DNA of 64,000 nucleotides. It comes from Casuarius casuarius (lineage: Eukaryota > Chordata > Aves > Casuariiformes > Casuariidae). The stretch is taken from assembly GCA_003342895.1 (NCBI GenBank), contig PTFA01000364.1:680185-744184 (forward strand), read 5' to 3'. Within the stretch, counting starts at the first letter, position 1, and the number at the start of each line of letters is the position of its first letter. The notes beneath the pieces are model-generated. The model was not told the DNA's origin. It worked only from the letters and a program-made list of their open reading frames with translations, and searched no databases. Made by a program: the position numbers and the translations under genes. Positions 37,201-49,700 of the stretch are shown here, in pieces.

Positions 37201-40124
37201 AGAGGTGGAAGGGGCAGGAGGAGGACAAGGAATGGGGAATCTTCAACAAAGATTGTCACAGAGAGTTTTCACTTCCATGTTTACAAGGGAGCCAAGATCA
37301 TCCTCTTCCCGCTGTGCATACCTAGAACCAGTTGCTATTTCCTCCTAATTCACATGACATACATCTCAGTCTTCTGCATCTTCCTGTAATTCTTGTTAGA
37401 CCTTGGTGTTTTCTCTCTCTGCCACATCCTCTCCTGTCTCTCTACAAAGAAAGGCTTGTCTTTCGTTGTGTCTGCTCTGAGTCCCATATAATGGGTATAC
37501 CCATGTAATGAGTATGTTACATTCGTTCTCTCCACACTGAAATCCTATGCATGCTGTGAGAACACAAAAACAAGCAAGCCCTGACCAGTTACTGGGCTTA
37601 GTGTGGGAATTACTGGGTAATTCAACAGTCTGTATCACTTCACAGTTTTGAGGTTTTGCCTGTATACTAGGGAGAAAAACAAAGTAGCTGATGTATGTGC
37701 TGAATAAGGTGTTCAAATTTCCTCAAGAAGTTATACCTTTTTATTACTTCAGCTTGACTCCCAGCATATGAAAGCACTGCTTTAACATAATGCCATTCAT
37801 ATGAGGAGGCACTAGCAATCATGAGAATGGCCACAGAAATTAGCTGAAGTAGAGCTTACTTGCTAAGAAATTGAGAATTGAACAATAGTCTTGAGGAGAA
37901 GCTGACTGTTTTGCACAGTGCACATTCAGGTTTCTAACAGGGGTGGATTTCATTAGACTGTATCCCCTCACCCCTGGTGCTCCTACTCCTACTAACTTTC
38001 GACACACAAAAAAGGCAACGAATTCCTCATCCATGACTCCTGCTTGCTCAGTAACTTTCTCTGTGGCCCCCCCTCTCAAGTCAAAAGCACTTTGTAGCAG
38101 AACTGAACTGGGAGTGTGAATCTTTCTGGGATTTAGGACTGCAGTAAGTGGAGGAGGCTCCCACATTTGAATTAATGATTCTTCCTGTGGGAAGTGGATA
38201 GACTGACAAAACTGCAGATCCTTCCTTAGCTGGAAACGGATATGTAAACTTCTAAGAGGGACATGACTGTTCAAGCAGAGATTTTTTTAGTTGATTAATC
38301 ACCCCAAAGAAGAATATGAATTCGAACTGGGCTGCACTCGAATGCACCTATATAAACCATGCTATAGCTAATTGTTATAATACTTCAATTTAAAGATGCT
38401 GAATTAGTTGAAAGCAATTGAGTATTTCAGCTCTATGTTTATGCAAAAATGAGAGTAAATGGTTAATACAATAATATGGGTGAAATTGTAAATACATATA
38501 CATTTGGAATTCTAAGTATGGGGTGATGGTTACATCCTGTTAAGAGAGAGTTAAAATCCTTCTGCAGACAGCCACACCTGGTTCTGGCTAAATAAGTGCC
38601 TTTGAATTTAGGGCTTATTCAAATGCAGGGAAACAGTTCAAAATAAGTCAGCAAGCAAGTGCTAAGTTTCTGGGCAATACAGCTTTTTTCCTGTGCTAGT
38701 CAGCGGCTTCCACTGAAAAATTGTATTTAAAACAATTCCAGAGTCTCAGGAGAGTGTCAGAGAAGAACGGGAGCTTCCAGGCATGTCCAGAGGACAAACC
38801 AGGGGAAATTATGCTGTCATTCTTGATCAGGTTACAGTTTCTGAGCACTTTCGAGCTTGTGATGAATAAATCTGTATCAAGGCTACTGCTTTTCCAGGAT
38901 GACTCCATTTCTTTGTGTTTGCACACTAAGGACTGTTTTCAGGTTAGCACAAATGAAATTAATGTGAAGACCAGAAGGTGTCCTTCCGGTGTTGGCATGT
39001 GACGTGACCAGGAGGAGGGCCAAGCCCGCCCCAAAGCAGCTCTTTCTCTTGGCATAGGCGTTCTGCTCTGAGTCACCCTTGGGAATCCTGAATGACAGGA
39101 ACTGGGTGGAACTAAGTTAAACTCTCCACGTCAAAATCATCCTGCTTGTACAGTCTGTTACACAGCAGCCCCGGCTCAGCAGCAGGGATAATTTTGCTGA
39201 AGAAGACAAACTTTCAAACTGGGGGAGCCTAGATAGAGCACGTCTCACAGATAGACCTCAAAGGGCTTGGCAATTGAGGTCAGTATCATTCACCTCACTT
39301 TATAGGTGGGGAAACAAAGCTACAGAAAAGGGAAATGATTTCCCTGAGGTCATGCAGCATTTCAGAGCAAGGAACTAGGGCATGAATTTCCTGCTACCAG
39401 ACCTGTTTTTCTAAGTCCCTGTTCTTCTAGGGTTGCTGATTGTCTTCATATTTATACCGACCCTCCTCCTCCCTCCCAGTACCTTGTAATACCCTTTGCT
39501 TTCAATGTCTTAATGCATGTAGAAAAGCATGACTTTGGAAGCCTATCTGGGAGCAACTGTGTGTAGTTCTATATATATCCAATTAGGAAGAAAGGTGGAA
39601 CCTCATGTTGGAGTTATGCCACGTATTGTGCTGATAATTTCTTTACCTTCAGCAACATCTGGGTTTTGTTTTGCTTCCATCATTTTAGTTTCTGGCACTT
39701 TCCTTGTAGACCACCTCCACCAAGGAAGTTCCTGTTAGACTGCCTGGAGTCTCTAGCACTCCCCCTCACCAAATAAATTGTTAATGGGAAAGTACTCATC
39801 TTTATTTACTTGATCTCCTCCACGATGAATAGCAGAATTTGTTACAACAGCCTCTTTCTTTTTCTCTGTCATCTTGATATACTTGTCACTTCTGTTTAAA
39901 TGGTAAATAGTATGATAACAAAACCAAACAAGCAAAAAGAAAAAATTCCTAGTCACTGAAAAGTTGTGCCCATGAAGTTGCTTCCAGTAAATGATTCCTG
40001 TTTGGTTTGGAGTTTGGTTTCGTTTGTCCTATTAGACAACAAAGAAATGACCCTGCAGTGTTGTCAATAGCAGTTTTTTAGAGCTGAGCCATCCTGTAGT
40101 GAATGTTGGTTTTCTCTCCACCAG
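31261..40124. other. Non-coding stretch upstream of the TCAF coding exons
   Basis: About 9 kb with no recognised coding exon. Contains a poly-A run at about 34181-34197 and a 21-bp tandem repeat at 35162-35189. ORFs up to 144 codons (for example minus 37840-38274) show no family features. If the island at 31 kb is the TCAF promoter, this is its 5' intron. Confidence 0.6.
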
Positions 40125-40141
40125 ATAAGAGCGACCTGACG

Positions 40142-40758
40142 ATGAAACTCTCTGCCACCTATGAGCTGTTAGTGGATGGTGTTGGGCCATGGGACTTCAC
40201 TGGAGGCTTTGTTCCTTGTGAGCTGCTGCTTACTGGAAAAGATGCCTACCCTGTGCTTGTGAGCTCTCAGAAACAAGTTCTGATTGCTGTTTCACAGTAT
40301 GGGAAGGGCCGGATGGTGGTTGTTTCTCATGAGGGAATCTTGAAGGACTCCAGGTTTTCCCAGTTTCTCAGAAATGCTGTGGACTGGCTCAAGCCCTCCC
40401 CTGGGGCCCTGGTTGGGGTCCATCATCATTTGGATTCCCTCTCCCAGCTGCTTCTCAGGGCTGGCGCCAAAGTACAGGCTGGGGCAGAGCTCAGCACCCC
40501 TCTGGGGGTGTACTGTATGGATGCCTATGACAGTACTCATGCAAAGAACCTGATTCACTTTGTAAGGGAAGGTGGGGGCCTGCTCATTGGAGGCCAGGCC
40601 TGGTACTGGGCTAGTCAACATGGCAAGGAGAAGGTGCTGTTTGAATTTCCTGGGAACCAGGTGACCAGTGTGGCTGGTGTGTACTTCACGGGAAACGCTG
40701 TGGAAAAGGGGGTCTTCAAAGTTGCGAAGAAGATACCAAAGATTCCCTTACTTGTCCC
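40142..40758 (+). CDS. TCAF: TCAF coding exon 1
   Basis: Residues 1-205 plus two bases: [19 protein letters not shown] to [10 protein letters not shown]. The exon itself begins at 40125 after TCTCCACCAG, leaving 17 bases of 5' UTR; donor GTCCC|GTGAGT. Contains [28 protein letters not shown], and [10 protein letters not shown] at residues 150-159. The stretch 40315-40669 recurs without a mismatch at 63646-64000. Confidence 0.95.
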
Positions 40759-43700
40759 GTGAGTATCTGAATTGCTATCTCTATTTAACTAGCTGATAAA
40801 GCTATATAGGTGAAATGTTTACAGGAGATTCTTGAGGTAAGAGGTGAGGATGATGAGGAATGCTGGTTCTTTAGTAGACAGGGATGCAATTTTTATCTTG
40901 AAATTTAAGAGGTATCTTCTTACTATTTGCCATCTCAAAGAATGGTGTCTGACTGCTTCCAGGGGAGCTGGGTAAGGCCCAGGGAATTCATTCAGGGACA
41001 AGAAATGAAGGTGGCCATCATTTAGAACAGCCTATATGACCAAATGCATCTGTGTGCAACACACAGCAACCTGGGGAAGTGAAGAATAACTCCTCTCCTT
41101 TGCCCCCAGAACTGTACATTCAGGGCAACTGTGGCTTTCCCATGGTTCAAAACCAGACTTGAGATGGAATATCTGGCTAGCTTTCTGGGCCAGGCTCTGG
41201 CTGGCAGCTATTAAACCTGTTCAGCCTGTTACTTGCAGAAATCTAATTTCGTAAGTGAAGCCCCAGGGCGGGTACAGAGCTGAGGAGGCTGGCCCAGTGC
41301 CACATCACTTCTTAGCACCTGGCACAGACCGTGGGCAGGAAACCTCTGTGCTCCAAGATAGTTGGGGATTCCAGAGTAGCCCTTTGGGACCTAAAGCAGC
41401 ACGTATAAAATTCAGGGCTGTTGTGACTCACATCGCAGAGCAGACAAGTCACCAGAATCTTGGGTGGTGTTCTGCCATCTTCCTCTATCTCCCCTTCCTA
41501 CCCAGTGTGCCAAGCTGTTCCTAGCACAGCTTTCTCCAGAGTTACATAAAGTGTAGTGGGGTCTTTGAGGAGCATGCATGCTGCTTTGCTTCCTGTGTGT
41601 AGCAGTTTCATTTCACTGCATTGAAAGCTGCAACAATTATAATAAAATTCCTTACAAGCTTTTTCTTTCATCATAGTCTTTTTCTTGTATATATATATGA
41701 AACTAAATTTCAACAAATAATTGGATTTGATACTTCCTGGATGCTGAATTTATGTCCCAGTAAAGGTATCAGAAAGCTCTGCTGTTGAATTCAGAAAAGT
41801 GCTTAGGACACAGCCAACAAATGAAGTTATTTAATTAAAATTTTCTGAATGATCCTTTTCCCCACCTCCAGCTCACAGGCAGATGAAAAGGGAGGGGGGT
41901 GGAAAATTCACCAGAGAAAAATTACATACCAATTAACAAGGCTTTAAGTGGTAACTGACAGTGAATTACAGCTTGTTTAGGGTGCTTCTGAGGTGTTTTT
42001 GCTTTGACCCAGAGCCACAGAGGAATTTAGATACCTAATTTCAGTGCAAAACAACAGCTCTGTGCATCTGGGCCTTCCTGCTCACCTTTGTTTAACCCAC
42101 AGAGAATCAGACTGTGGTCTGATGCAAATGCTGTGCCATATGCCTGGATACCTATTCTGTGTGACAAAGGATTGGAGTAAAGTGATAATCAAAGGAGAGC
42201 TGCAGTTTTAATTGCTGTCCTGTGGGTGTGCAGAAGGGCTGAATCATTTACTCTCACTGAGTTGGCTGCAATGGCCACGTAACAAGATGCTTTCCAGTGC
42301 CAGAATGAAAACTGTGTTTGGTAAAACTATATGACCAAACCAGGAGAAAATATAAACAAAGCAAAATCAAGCAATTCAACATGTCATTTACCACAGTGAT
42401 AGATAGGAGTTACATGGAAATAGCAGAGATAAGAGGAAGGCCATGTACAATAAAAACTCTTTATATGGTAGAGGTTAACTCTATATGATGGGAATTTGAA
42501 GAGTATGTGTTAGGAGCCTAAGTCAACTTCAAGTCACTCATTGTCTGTATGCCTATCTGTCCATCTAGCCAAGCTGTCCTTTCTTCAGTTATGAACAGTG
42601 ACAGACACCAGGAAATAGCCCAGAGAAATCTTTTGGGCTTGGTTAGCTGACGATTTCTAGGGCGGATTAAATGGATGAAATTTCCCTTACAAGGGATTTG
42701 CCAATCCCCACATCAAGGTTTAAACCTGCAAGAGACTGATTAAAATATATGAAAGGTCTTCTGATTTTTGAGCTTCTGTGATGTACTTAGAGGGGATTTT
42801 CAAGCTGCTCTTCAAAGTCACAGGCCTAGAAACTTCCTTTTGATCTTTCTTTTTCCCTTATTTTTTTGAATGAATGCTGAGATTCTTACAGAGATACTTG
42901 ACCCCCAAAACTGAAGCTTTAAAAGGAAAAATAAGGGTATTTTAAAAATTGATAGAACTGGCAATGGGATGTACTAAGGTGAGGGTGGAAGAAGAGGCAC
43001 GGATGGACAAGGCAGACTTGTATGTAAAAGATTCTGGGACTGGGGCTAACTTGGATGTCTTTTGGTTTTGTAGACATCATGCCAATCTCAGCCTTGACGC
43101 TGAGTTTCTCCTGCATGGTGTGTCAGAGCTGGATGTTGTGACAGGGGGCGTACCCTCCGTCTTGCTGGTGCATGGTATACTCTCCTTCCCACTCTGCTTG
43201 GACAGCTCGCACCGCTGCCTCTTAGCTGCAGCACGCTATGGCAAAGGGCGTGTTGTGGTGGCAACTCATGAGAGTCAGCTGTTCTCCCCAAAGCTGGCTG
43301 GATTCCTGCTCAATGTTGTCCAGTGGCTGGATGCTGGGAAGAAGGGGCTGGTGGGTGTGGATGTCAGCCTGAAGAGACTGTGTAACCTGTTCTCTCAAGG
43401 AGAGGTGAAGTTCCAGGTGTCACACCTGACAAGCGAAATGAGTGTGTACTGCTGTCCTTCTTACAGCGACAGAGAGATGGAGAAGATTCATGCTTTTGTG
43501 GCAGAGGGAGGCGGCCTGCTGACTGGAGGTCAGGCCTGGTACTGGGCTTCCCAGAACCACAGCAAAGCTGCTGTGGCAGAATATCCTGGCAACAAAATCC
43601 TCAACCACTTTGGGCTCAGCATTCTGGGTCTGAATGTCCGGGCAGCTAAATACCCAGCCGTGGTGCTTGGGGAGCACTACCACTTCCGCAAGGCTCTCTC

Positions 43701-46700
43701 TCTTTTCCAAAGGCATATAGACAAGAATGAGGAGCTCAAAGCTCCCTTGAAGGACTGGCTGCAAAGACTGACTCAAGACTGTGCTGCCTTTCTGCGCATC
43801 CCAGCTGAAGACTGCCCTGCATATGCCTCGCTCCACCGCATCCTCACTAAAGTGCTTCGCAGAAGTGGGATCCCACATGTCAGCAGGCACTGCCCTGTCC
43901 AGAGCAACTCCAAAGAGGCAGCCCTTCTCTGCATGGCAACTGAGCTGTCCCGTGCCATGACGGACTGTGCAACCTTAGTGCAGAAACCCATCAGTAGGGC
44001 CTGTGACCTTCCTGTTACTGTGGAAATTGATGGCACAAACCCAGGTGAGAAGCATATCTCCCTCCCTCTTAAGGAATGCTGCTGCTGGGAACAGTGGCTC
44101 ACCTCATGTGTGTGTCTGTGTGTATGTATGGCTGAATATGGGGACACTTGTACAGTTTTGCTTTGGGTTTGTGAGGAGGCTGATCTCTCTGTAGAGACAG
44201 ACAGGTTTCTGTTGTGGCCAACCTGGATTTCAGTGCTCTGAAACACCCTGTGGAAGTTCTGCTCCCTCTCTGTTGGTGTACAGGGCACTGAGGGAGATGA
44301 ACCACCTAACATAGGCACCTCAGGGGAATTATGCAACATAATGGTTTTGCCAAGACAACTGCCTTAAGAAAGTCTTGGCCCTGCACTGCAGATTGCCATC
44401 CCCATAGTTGTGTTGATACAGCCATCTATGGGGCTGTGCTATGAAAAGATCTGAATTAGGCACAAAGGGTTATTTTTGATCCAGATCATTTCAATCCAAG
44501 TTATAGCACAGTCCCACAACTTGTGTCAGGACAACTGAAGGAGCAACCGGTTGTGGTTTTGGGGGTTTGGAAATAAGGTGGGAACTTCTTAAGCTGGCAT
44601 TGTCACTAAAGCCAAGGTACCTTGTAATCACATCCTGAGTAAGAGGTCTAAACTTAGGTTTTTTTATCTACAGAACCCTGCTGAGATTCCTGCGTGTAAA
44701 TCATATGTTTAAACTCTAGGTAATTCCACTAGTAAGGTATTTTTCCCTGGACAGATTCACCTCACATTCTTGTATTTGAATATGTTTGAGAGGAGTTGTT
44801 TGAAAACTGTTCTAATGAGGATAGACTGTTCTGAAGTGGCAATGTCTGAGTGCAGAGGATACGTAGAGAGAAGAGTTGTGGAACAGCTCTTCACTGGTTT
44901 TCGGTTCTGTAATGAGTCAGGACAAAAGAAGAAAATTGTTTAGGGCTGACTGAATTGAATGCATTGGATTAAACACCTTTTTTTTTTGGCCAGAAATTAT
45001 TTAATATTTATATAGTTTCACATAAAAAATAAAGAAAGAAATGCTAGCAAACCATGATTTCAAAAATGCTATCAGGGCAAGCCAAGCAAAACCAAGATGA
45101 ACTGCTGAAACATGGTATTTGGTGAAACATGATATTGTCTAATTTGCATTTTTTCTTGGAGAAAGTTTTGCTTGAAAAAATCAGTCATTCTTTTTTGGAG
45201 GTGCTTTATGGAAAAGGTGCTTTGACCGTACAGCTCTTCTTAGGACTGTTACTGTTTGTGCTGAAATACACTTGTGTAAGCCTTATGTGAGAACTAGTGA
45301 GTGGATTTTGCCTGGACAGGACAGTAGAGATGGATTAACTTTGCACTATGTGTCACAACTGTCCACAGAGATCTTCTAGGCAGAGGACACTTGCATTTCC
45401 ATGGAAAGACTGCTAGAAGCATGCTGAATTGTACTGGAATGATGGGGTACCCAACTTAGAGTTAGACCTAGGATGAGAGGCTTTCTCATGACTTCAGTCT
45501 GCTAGGAATGGGAATTTGTGTGGGCCCCAGCTTGTGCTGACCAGACTGTAGGGAAAAATCTGATGTTACTGTCTGTCTGTTATCTAGGAAATGATTTTTG
45601 ACCATTACATCTTCCACTGTTTTTAATATCACTGCAGTATGCACCTCTTATGAGGGCTTTACTGTGAGAGGATCCGAGTGGGGGTGTTGGGGTTTTGGTT
45701 TCTTTTTTATATTTTTAAAGGTGTTAGTAAGTGCATTTAAGCTTGGCATTTTCAGAAGTTCAAATTTGGGCGGGCAAGCATGCTAATTTAATTCTCTGAT
45801 GGTTTGTTCACATAGATACCTTTTGCTTTAAAACCAGAAATGTATTTCAGGTTAGGTAAAACATGAGACGGTTTTGTAAGTGTAGAGCAAGGCAAAAAAG
45901 AGAATGAAGATTCTTTTATTGCAGCTTGATATCTCCAGAATGCATGATGTTAGGTTGAAAAAGTGCTGATTGTTCAGGAAAGTCTTAACTTTTAGGCAAG
46001 ACAGCCTGGAGGAGTACGGGACTCTATCTCCCTGAAGGACACATGGCAGTTATAACATTCCCTTGCATGGCAGTTGGTGCTGGTCTGCAGGTAAGTTCTC
46101 TTGAATTTGGCTACTATACACTGATGTATTTGTCAGGTGGGCACTCAAATACAGGTCTGAGAAGGCTTTTCTCCTTACTAATTTTGCTGGCGTTTCAATC
46201 CTTGCCTACTTCTGCCACCCTATGGCACTTTTAGTGCATTACATCATTTCTTACCTTTTTCCCCACTCTTTACTGTTGTTATTTCTGTGTGCTAGTTGGA
46301 TAAATGAGTGTGGCTGCTGCCTGAAGACAGCTGTGCTTTTTTTGTTACCCAGCAGATAGAAACAATCAAGGTGGTTGCCAGGCCCAAGATAAGTGCTTGG
46401 GTAGTTCTAATCACCAAACTTAGTGTTGTCTCTTTCCAGATCTCTTGTGAGGTACTTTCATAGTGGTGTCCCTGCAGCTCATGTAGATGTATCCAGATCA
46501 GATACAAACTAGCTACCTGGATTCCTGCTATCTGTAAAGTACAAAGCAGACAAGTGCTCACCTGCTTGGGTATTTTTTGCAGAAAGCTTCGTGTAGCTGA
46601 AACCCAAGGTTAACTCAGGTACTTCTGTATGATCTTGCAGTCACATGCTCTCTGTTTTACTGTATCAGTACCAGGGAAGAGGTGCAAGAAGGGGAGCCAG

Positions 46701-49700
46701 CAGTGATCATGTCTTCACCTCACATTTTTAGTATGTGACTTCGATGCTGGTGCAGAGTGAAGAAAAGATCAATACAGTACTCTAGTGAAGGAATTCACTG
46801 CAGTACTCTCCGCTGCCAGTGAAGGAGGTAGCTGACCCGAGTAATAATGGGAGCAGAGGTGTAAGACTGTGTGACAGGGACAGCACTGAACTTCATGGGG
46901 TTTTTTTTTTCACTTGTTTTGCTGCTTCTACTCACCACAGGCCAAAAGCTTCAGTAGGGTTGGAGTCAGAAGGCTGCCTTTGTCTGTGTGCCCTACAAGG
47001 ACAGTCCTGCACCAGGGATCTCAGGGTGCTGTGGCCTGTCAGCTTGCACTTGGAGCACTTTGCCAGTTCTTCCTACCCTTCTGTTTGCCAGGTGCAGATT
47101 GGATGTCATGCAGATGACCTCTCTTGTGCCACAGAGCTGAAACGGGCCCCAGTGGTGATACGCACCTGTGATATTATCTGCCAGAAACAGTCTGTTTCCT
47201 GCCTCTGGGGTGGCCTGATTTACATCACAGTACCAGGAAAGAGTGTCCTGGGGAAAGTGTCCATCACTGTAGAAGGGGCAGTCAGAGCTCCTTTCTTCAA
47301 GCTTGGTAGGTTTGTTTATTTGGTGCCTTTCTCCTTAGTGCTGCTCATAGATGCTGTTATTCTTGTGACTGAAAAGAAAGATGGCCCTGCTTAGGGTCAC
47401 TGGCCTGAGCTTAGGAATACCCAGGTTTAGCTTTCTTGTTTTGTCTTCCTTTGACTTCCCTTGGAATTCTGGGTAAGTCACTTAACCACTCTATGCCTGC
47501 TATGTGGCAGGACGCAGGTGAGAGGGTTGTCATGAAATGTGCAACGTTTGTCCAAAATGACATTTCTTAGAGGTTGGAGTTGTCATTTTCGATGAAAACC
47601 ACTGTGTTGGAGCGATACAGGCTGACCTCAGTCATGGTAAAGCTTGCCTTGCCATATGCCTGCTTTAGGGTGCCCCCATATGGTCACCTCCAGTCCCTAC
47701 AGTAAATGGTAATCTCTCCACTGGTGGATTTCCCATGTTTCCATCAGTTTCTCTTCTCATGTTGTATGGAACTTCTTTTTGCTCCTCTATCAAACTAAAC
47801 AAAAATCAGTGTTATCTCTCTTTTGGAGAACAGGAAATGAGATCATCAAGAGAGGCTGGAGAAGCCCGATGCTTCTTTTTCTCAGATAGGAAACAGGGAT
47901 CTGTTCTTGCTATGTTACTACTTTGGTGTAAGACAGTCCTTTTCTGTCTCTGTCTCCCATCCACAAAAGAGCCCCGAGGAGACTTCTGAAGCACATGTTT
48001 CTGTGGCTCGATCTCTGAGGGTATGGTCAAAATTGATTTTCTATGTTGATGTAGGGGAGACCTGTGAAAGCCAGTGGCAGGCCTGTATCCGGCATTACCC
48101 TGCTCCCTGGGCAGAATTAGCTGTTGAGAATCTTATCCTGACGGTACCAGCTGACAGCATTCGCCATATAGAGAACCCGAAGCCACTGCTTAGCCTGTGG
48201 GATGAGATTATGGTGGCAATAAGCACGTTGGCGGCCATACCAACAAAATTCTCGAGGCCGGAGAGGATTGTAACGGATGTCCAGATCTCATGTGGTAGGT
48301 ATATTGCCATATGGCCTTCTCAAGGGGCCCAGGGAAAAGTGGCCTCTAGCAGCAACATCTGTTTCTTCGAGGTTGTTGTGCTAAAATTGGGCTCTGAATT
48401 TATGTAAGGGGTGCAAGCCTTGCATAACTGTGAGCTACTCCATCAGGATGGAAACGTGGTATGGCACGGCTTACAAAAACCACATTGACTGTTGCAGTTG
48501 CCCCTCTGCTTTCAAAATTGGTATTGTCTCACTCAGCTTTGCTGCTGCCTGAGTGTTCTGAGAGGCAGAGCTGCTGACTGCAATGTCTTTGGCTCACTTG
48601 CAGTTACTCATTCTCCCTTCCGAATGTACTGCAGAGACAGCACAACTGGGAGATAGTGACCTGGTTTCTGTTTTTCCCTGCCTCAGTCACAGGACTGTTT
48701 GCTTACATTCAGTTGCAATTGTACCTGCTGGAGACAGGCTACACAAGGGTTACTGTGAGCAAAGCTTAGCCTGAAAACACGTGTCCAAGCTGATGACAAA
48801 GGGGAAACAGAGTGTGCATCATTATCAAAGCCTGTGAGTTTGTAGTTTTGCACTGATGCTCCCCCACATCCCCACCCTAGCTTCTGAAGTTGTAAACTGA
48901 GTGCATTTGATTTAGAGTCAGTTAGATGGTACATGTGGAACCTTACAATGCTATTTTTATTCAGTTGTTTTTCAAAGCCAGCTGGTCAAATTCATCATCC
49001 CACAGTGAGGGCAAGGGCTTGGCAGGAACCCTGATGTCCTAACCCCTTGCTAGACCATGTGGAAAGAATTTGTTGCACATCTTGGGAGTGTTAAATTCTA
49101 CTGTCCTGGGAAAATGCTGGTTAAAATTACCATAGTCTGCATACTCAAAATTCCCTTGTGGTTTGGATGGTCTAAGTGGTTTGACCCACATTTTTGGACT
49201 TGAACTTTTGGTGTTGCCAGGGGTTGCTGTAGGGTTGCTCCCCTTGAGGGGAGCTCAAGATCTTAAATAGTTTCTGCAAGAAGGAGTACGTGATTCATAT
49301 CCTCTAATTTGAGTAGTCTACAAGCTTTGTGTTAAGTCAAAGCCAGCTATGTAGGCTCCCTTTGTGGTGAGTGTAAAAGGCTGTTAAACCCATCCTGTGG
49401 TAGGTGTTTGAGTTTGGGGAGGTGACTCATATGAAGTTTTGGGAATCTTCAAGAAGGACAAATCAGGTATGAAGCTGCCCAGGAGACATGGGTAAAATCC
49501 CTTGCAGTGCCAAATTCTTGCCCAGCATGATGTTGGTAAATTGTTTAGATAACAGCTATTCTGTGAGGTTAAACATGACGAGCACTGTGATCTCCATGTG
49601 TTTCCTCCACACTGCTAACTCTTGGAGTGCAGACCTGCAATATTCACACTCTACATAGGAAGAGTCAAGCTCTGCCAGAGTGCTGAATCACGTTATTGCA

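Noticed and set aside
37840..38274. 144-codon minus-strand ORF upstream of TCAF
   Set aside because: No recognisable domain, no supporting splice context and no repetition of the motif elsewhere; length is compatible with chance in this much sequence.
42949..43073. Upstream ATG extension of the long ORF that contains TCAF exon 2
   Set aside because: This part is intron read-through: the TTTTGTAG acceptor at 43073 and the frame from exon 1 explain the gene, and the extension has no family match.
43773..44339. 188-codon antisense ORF over TCAF exon 2
   Set aside because: Shadow of the real coding frame; translation shows no domain.
46819..47091. N-terminal part of the ORF containing TCAF exon 4
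   Set aside because: Lies before a good acceptor at 47091 and does not match the family; only [10 protein letters not shown] onward is coding.
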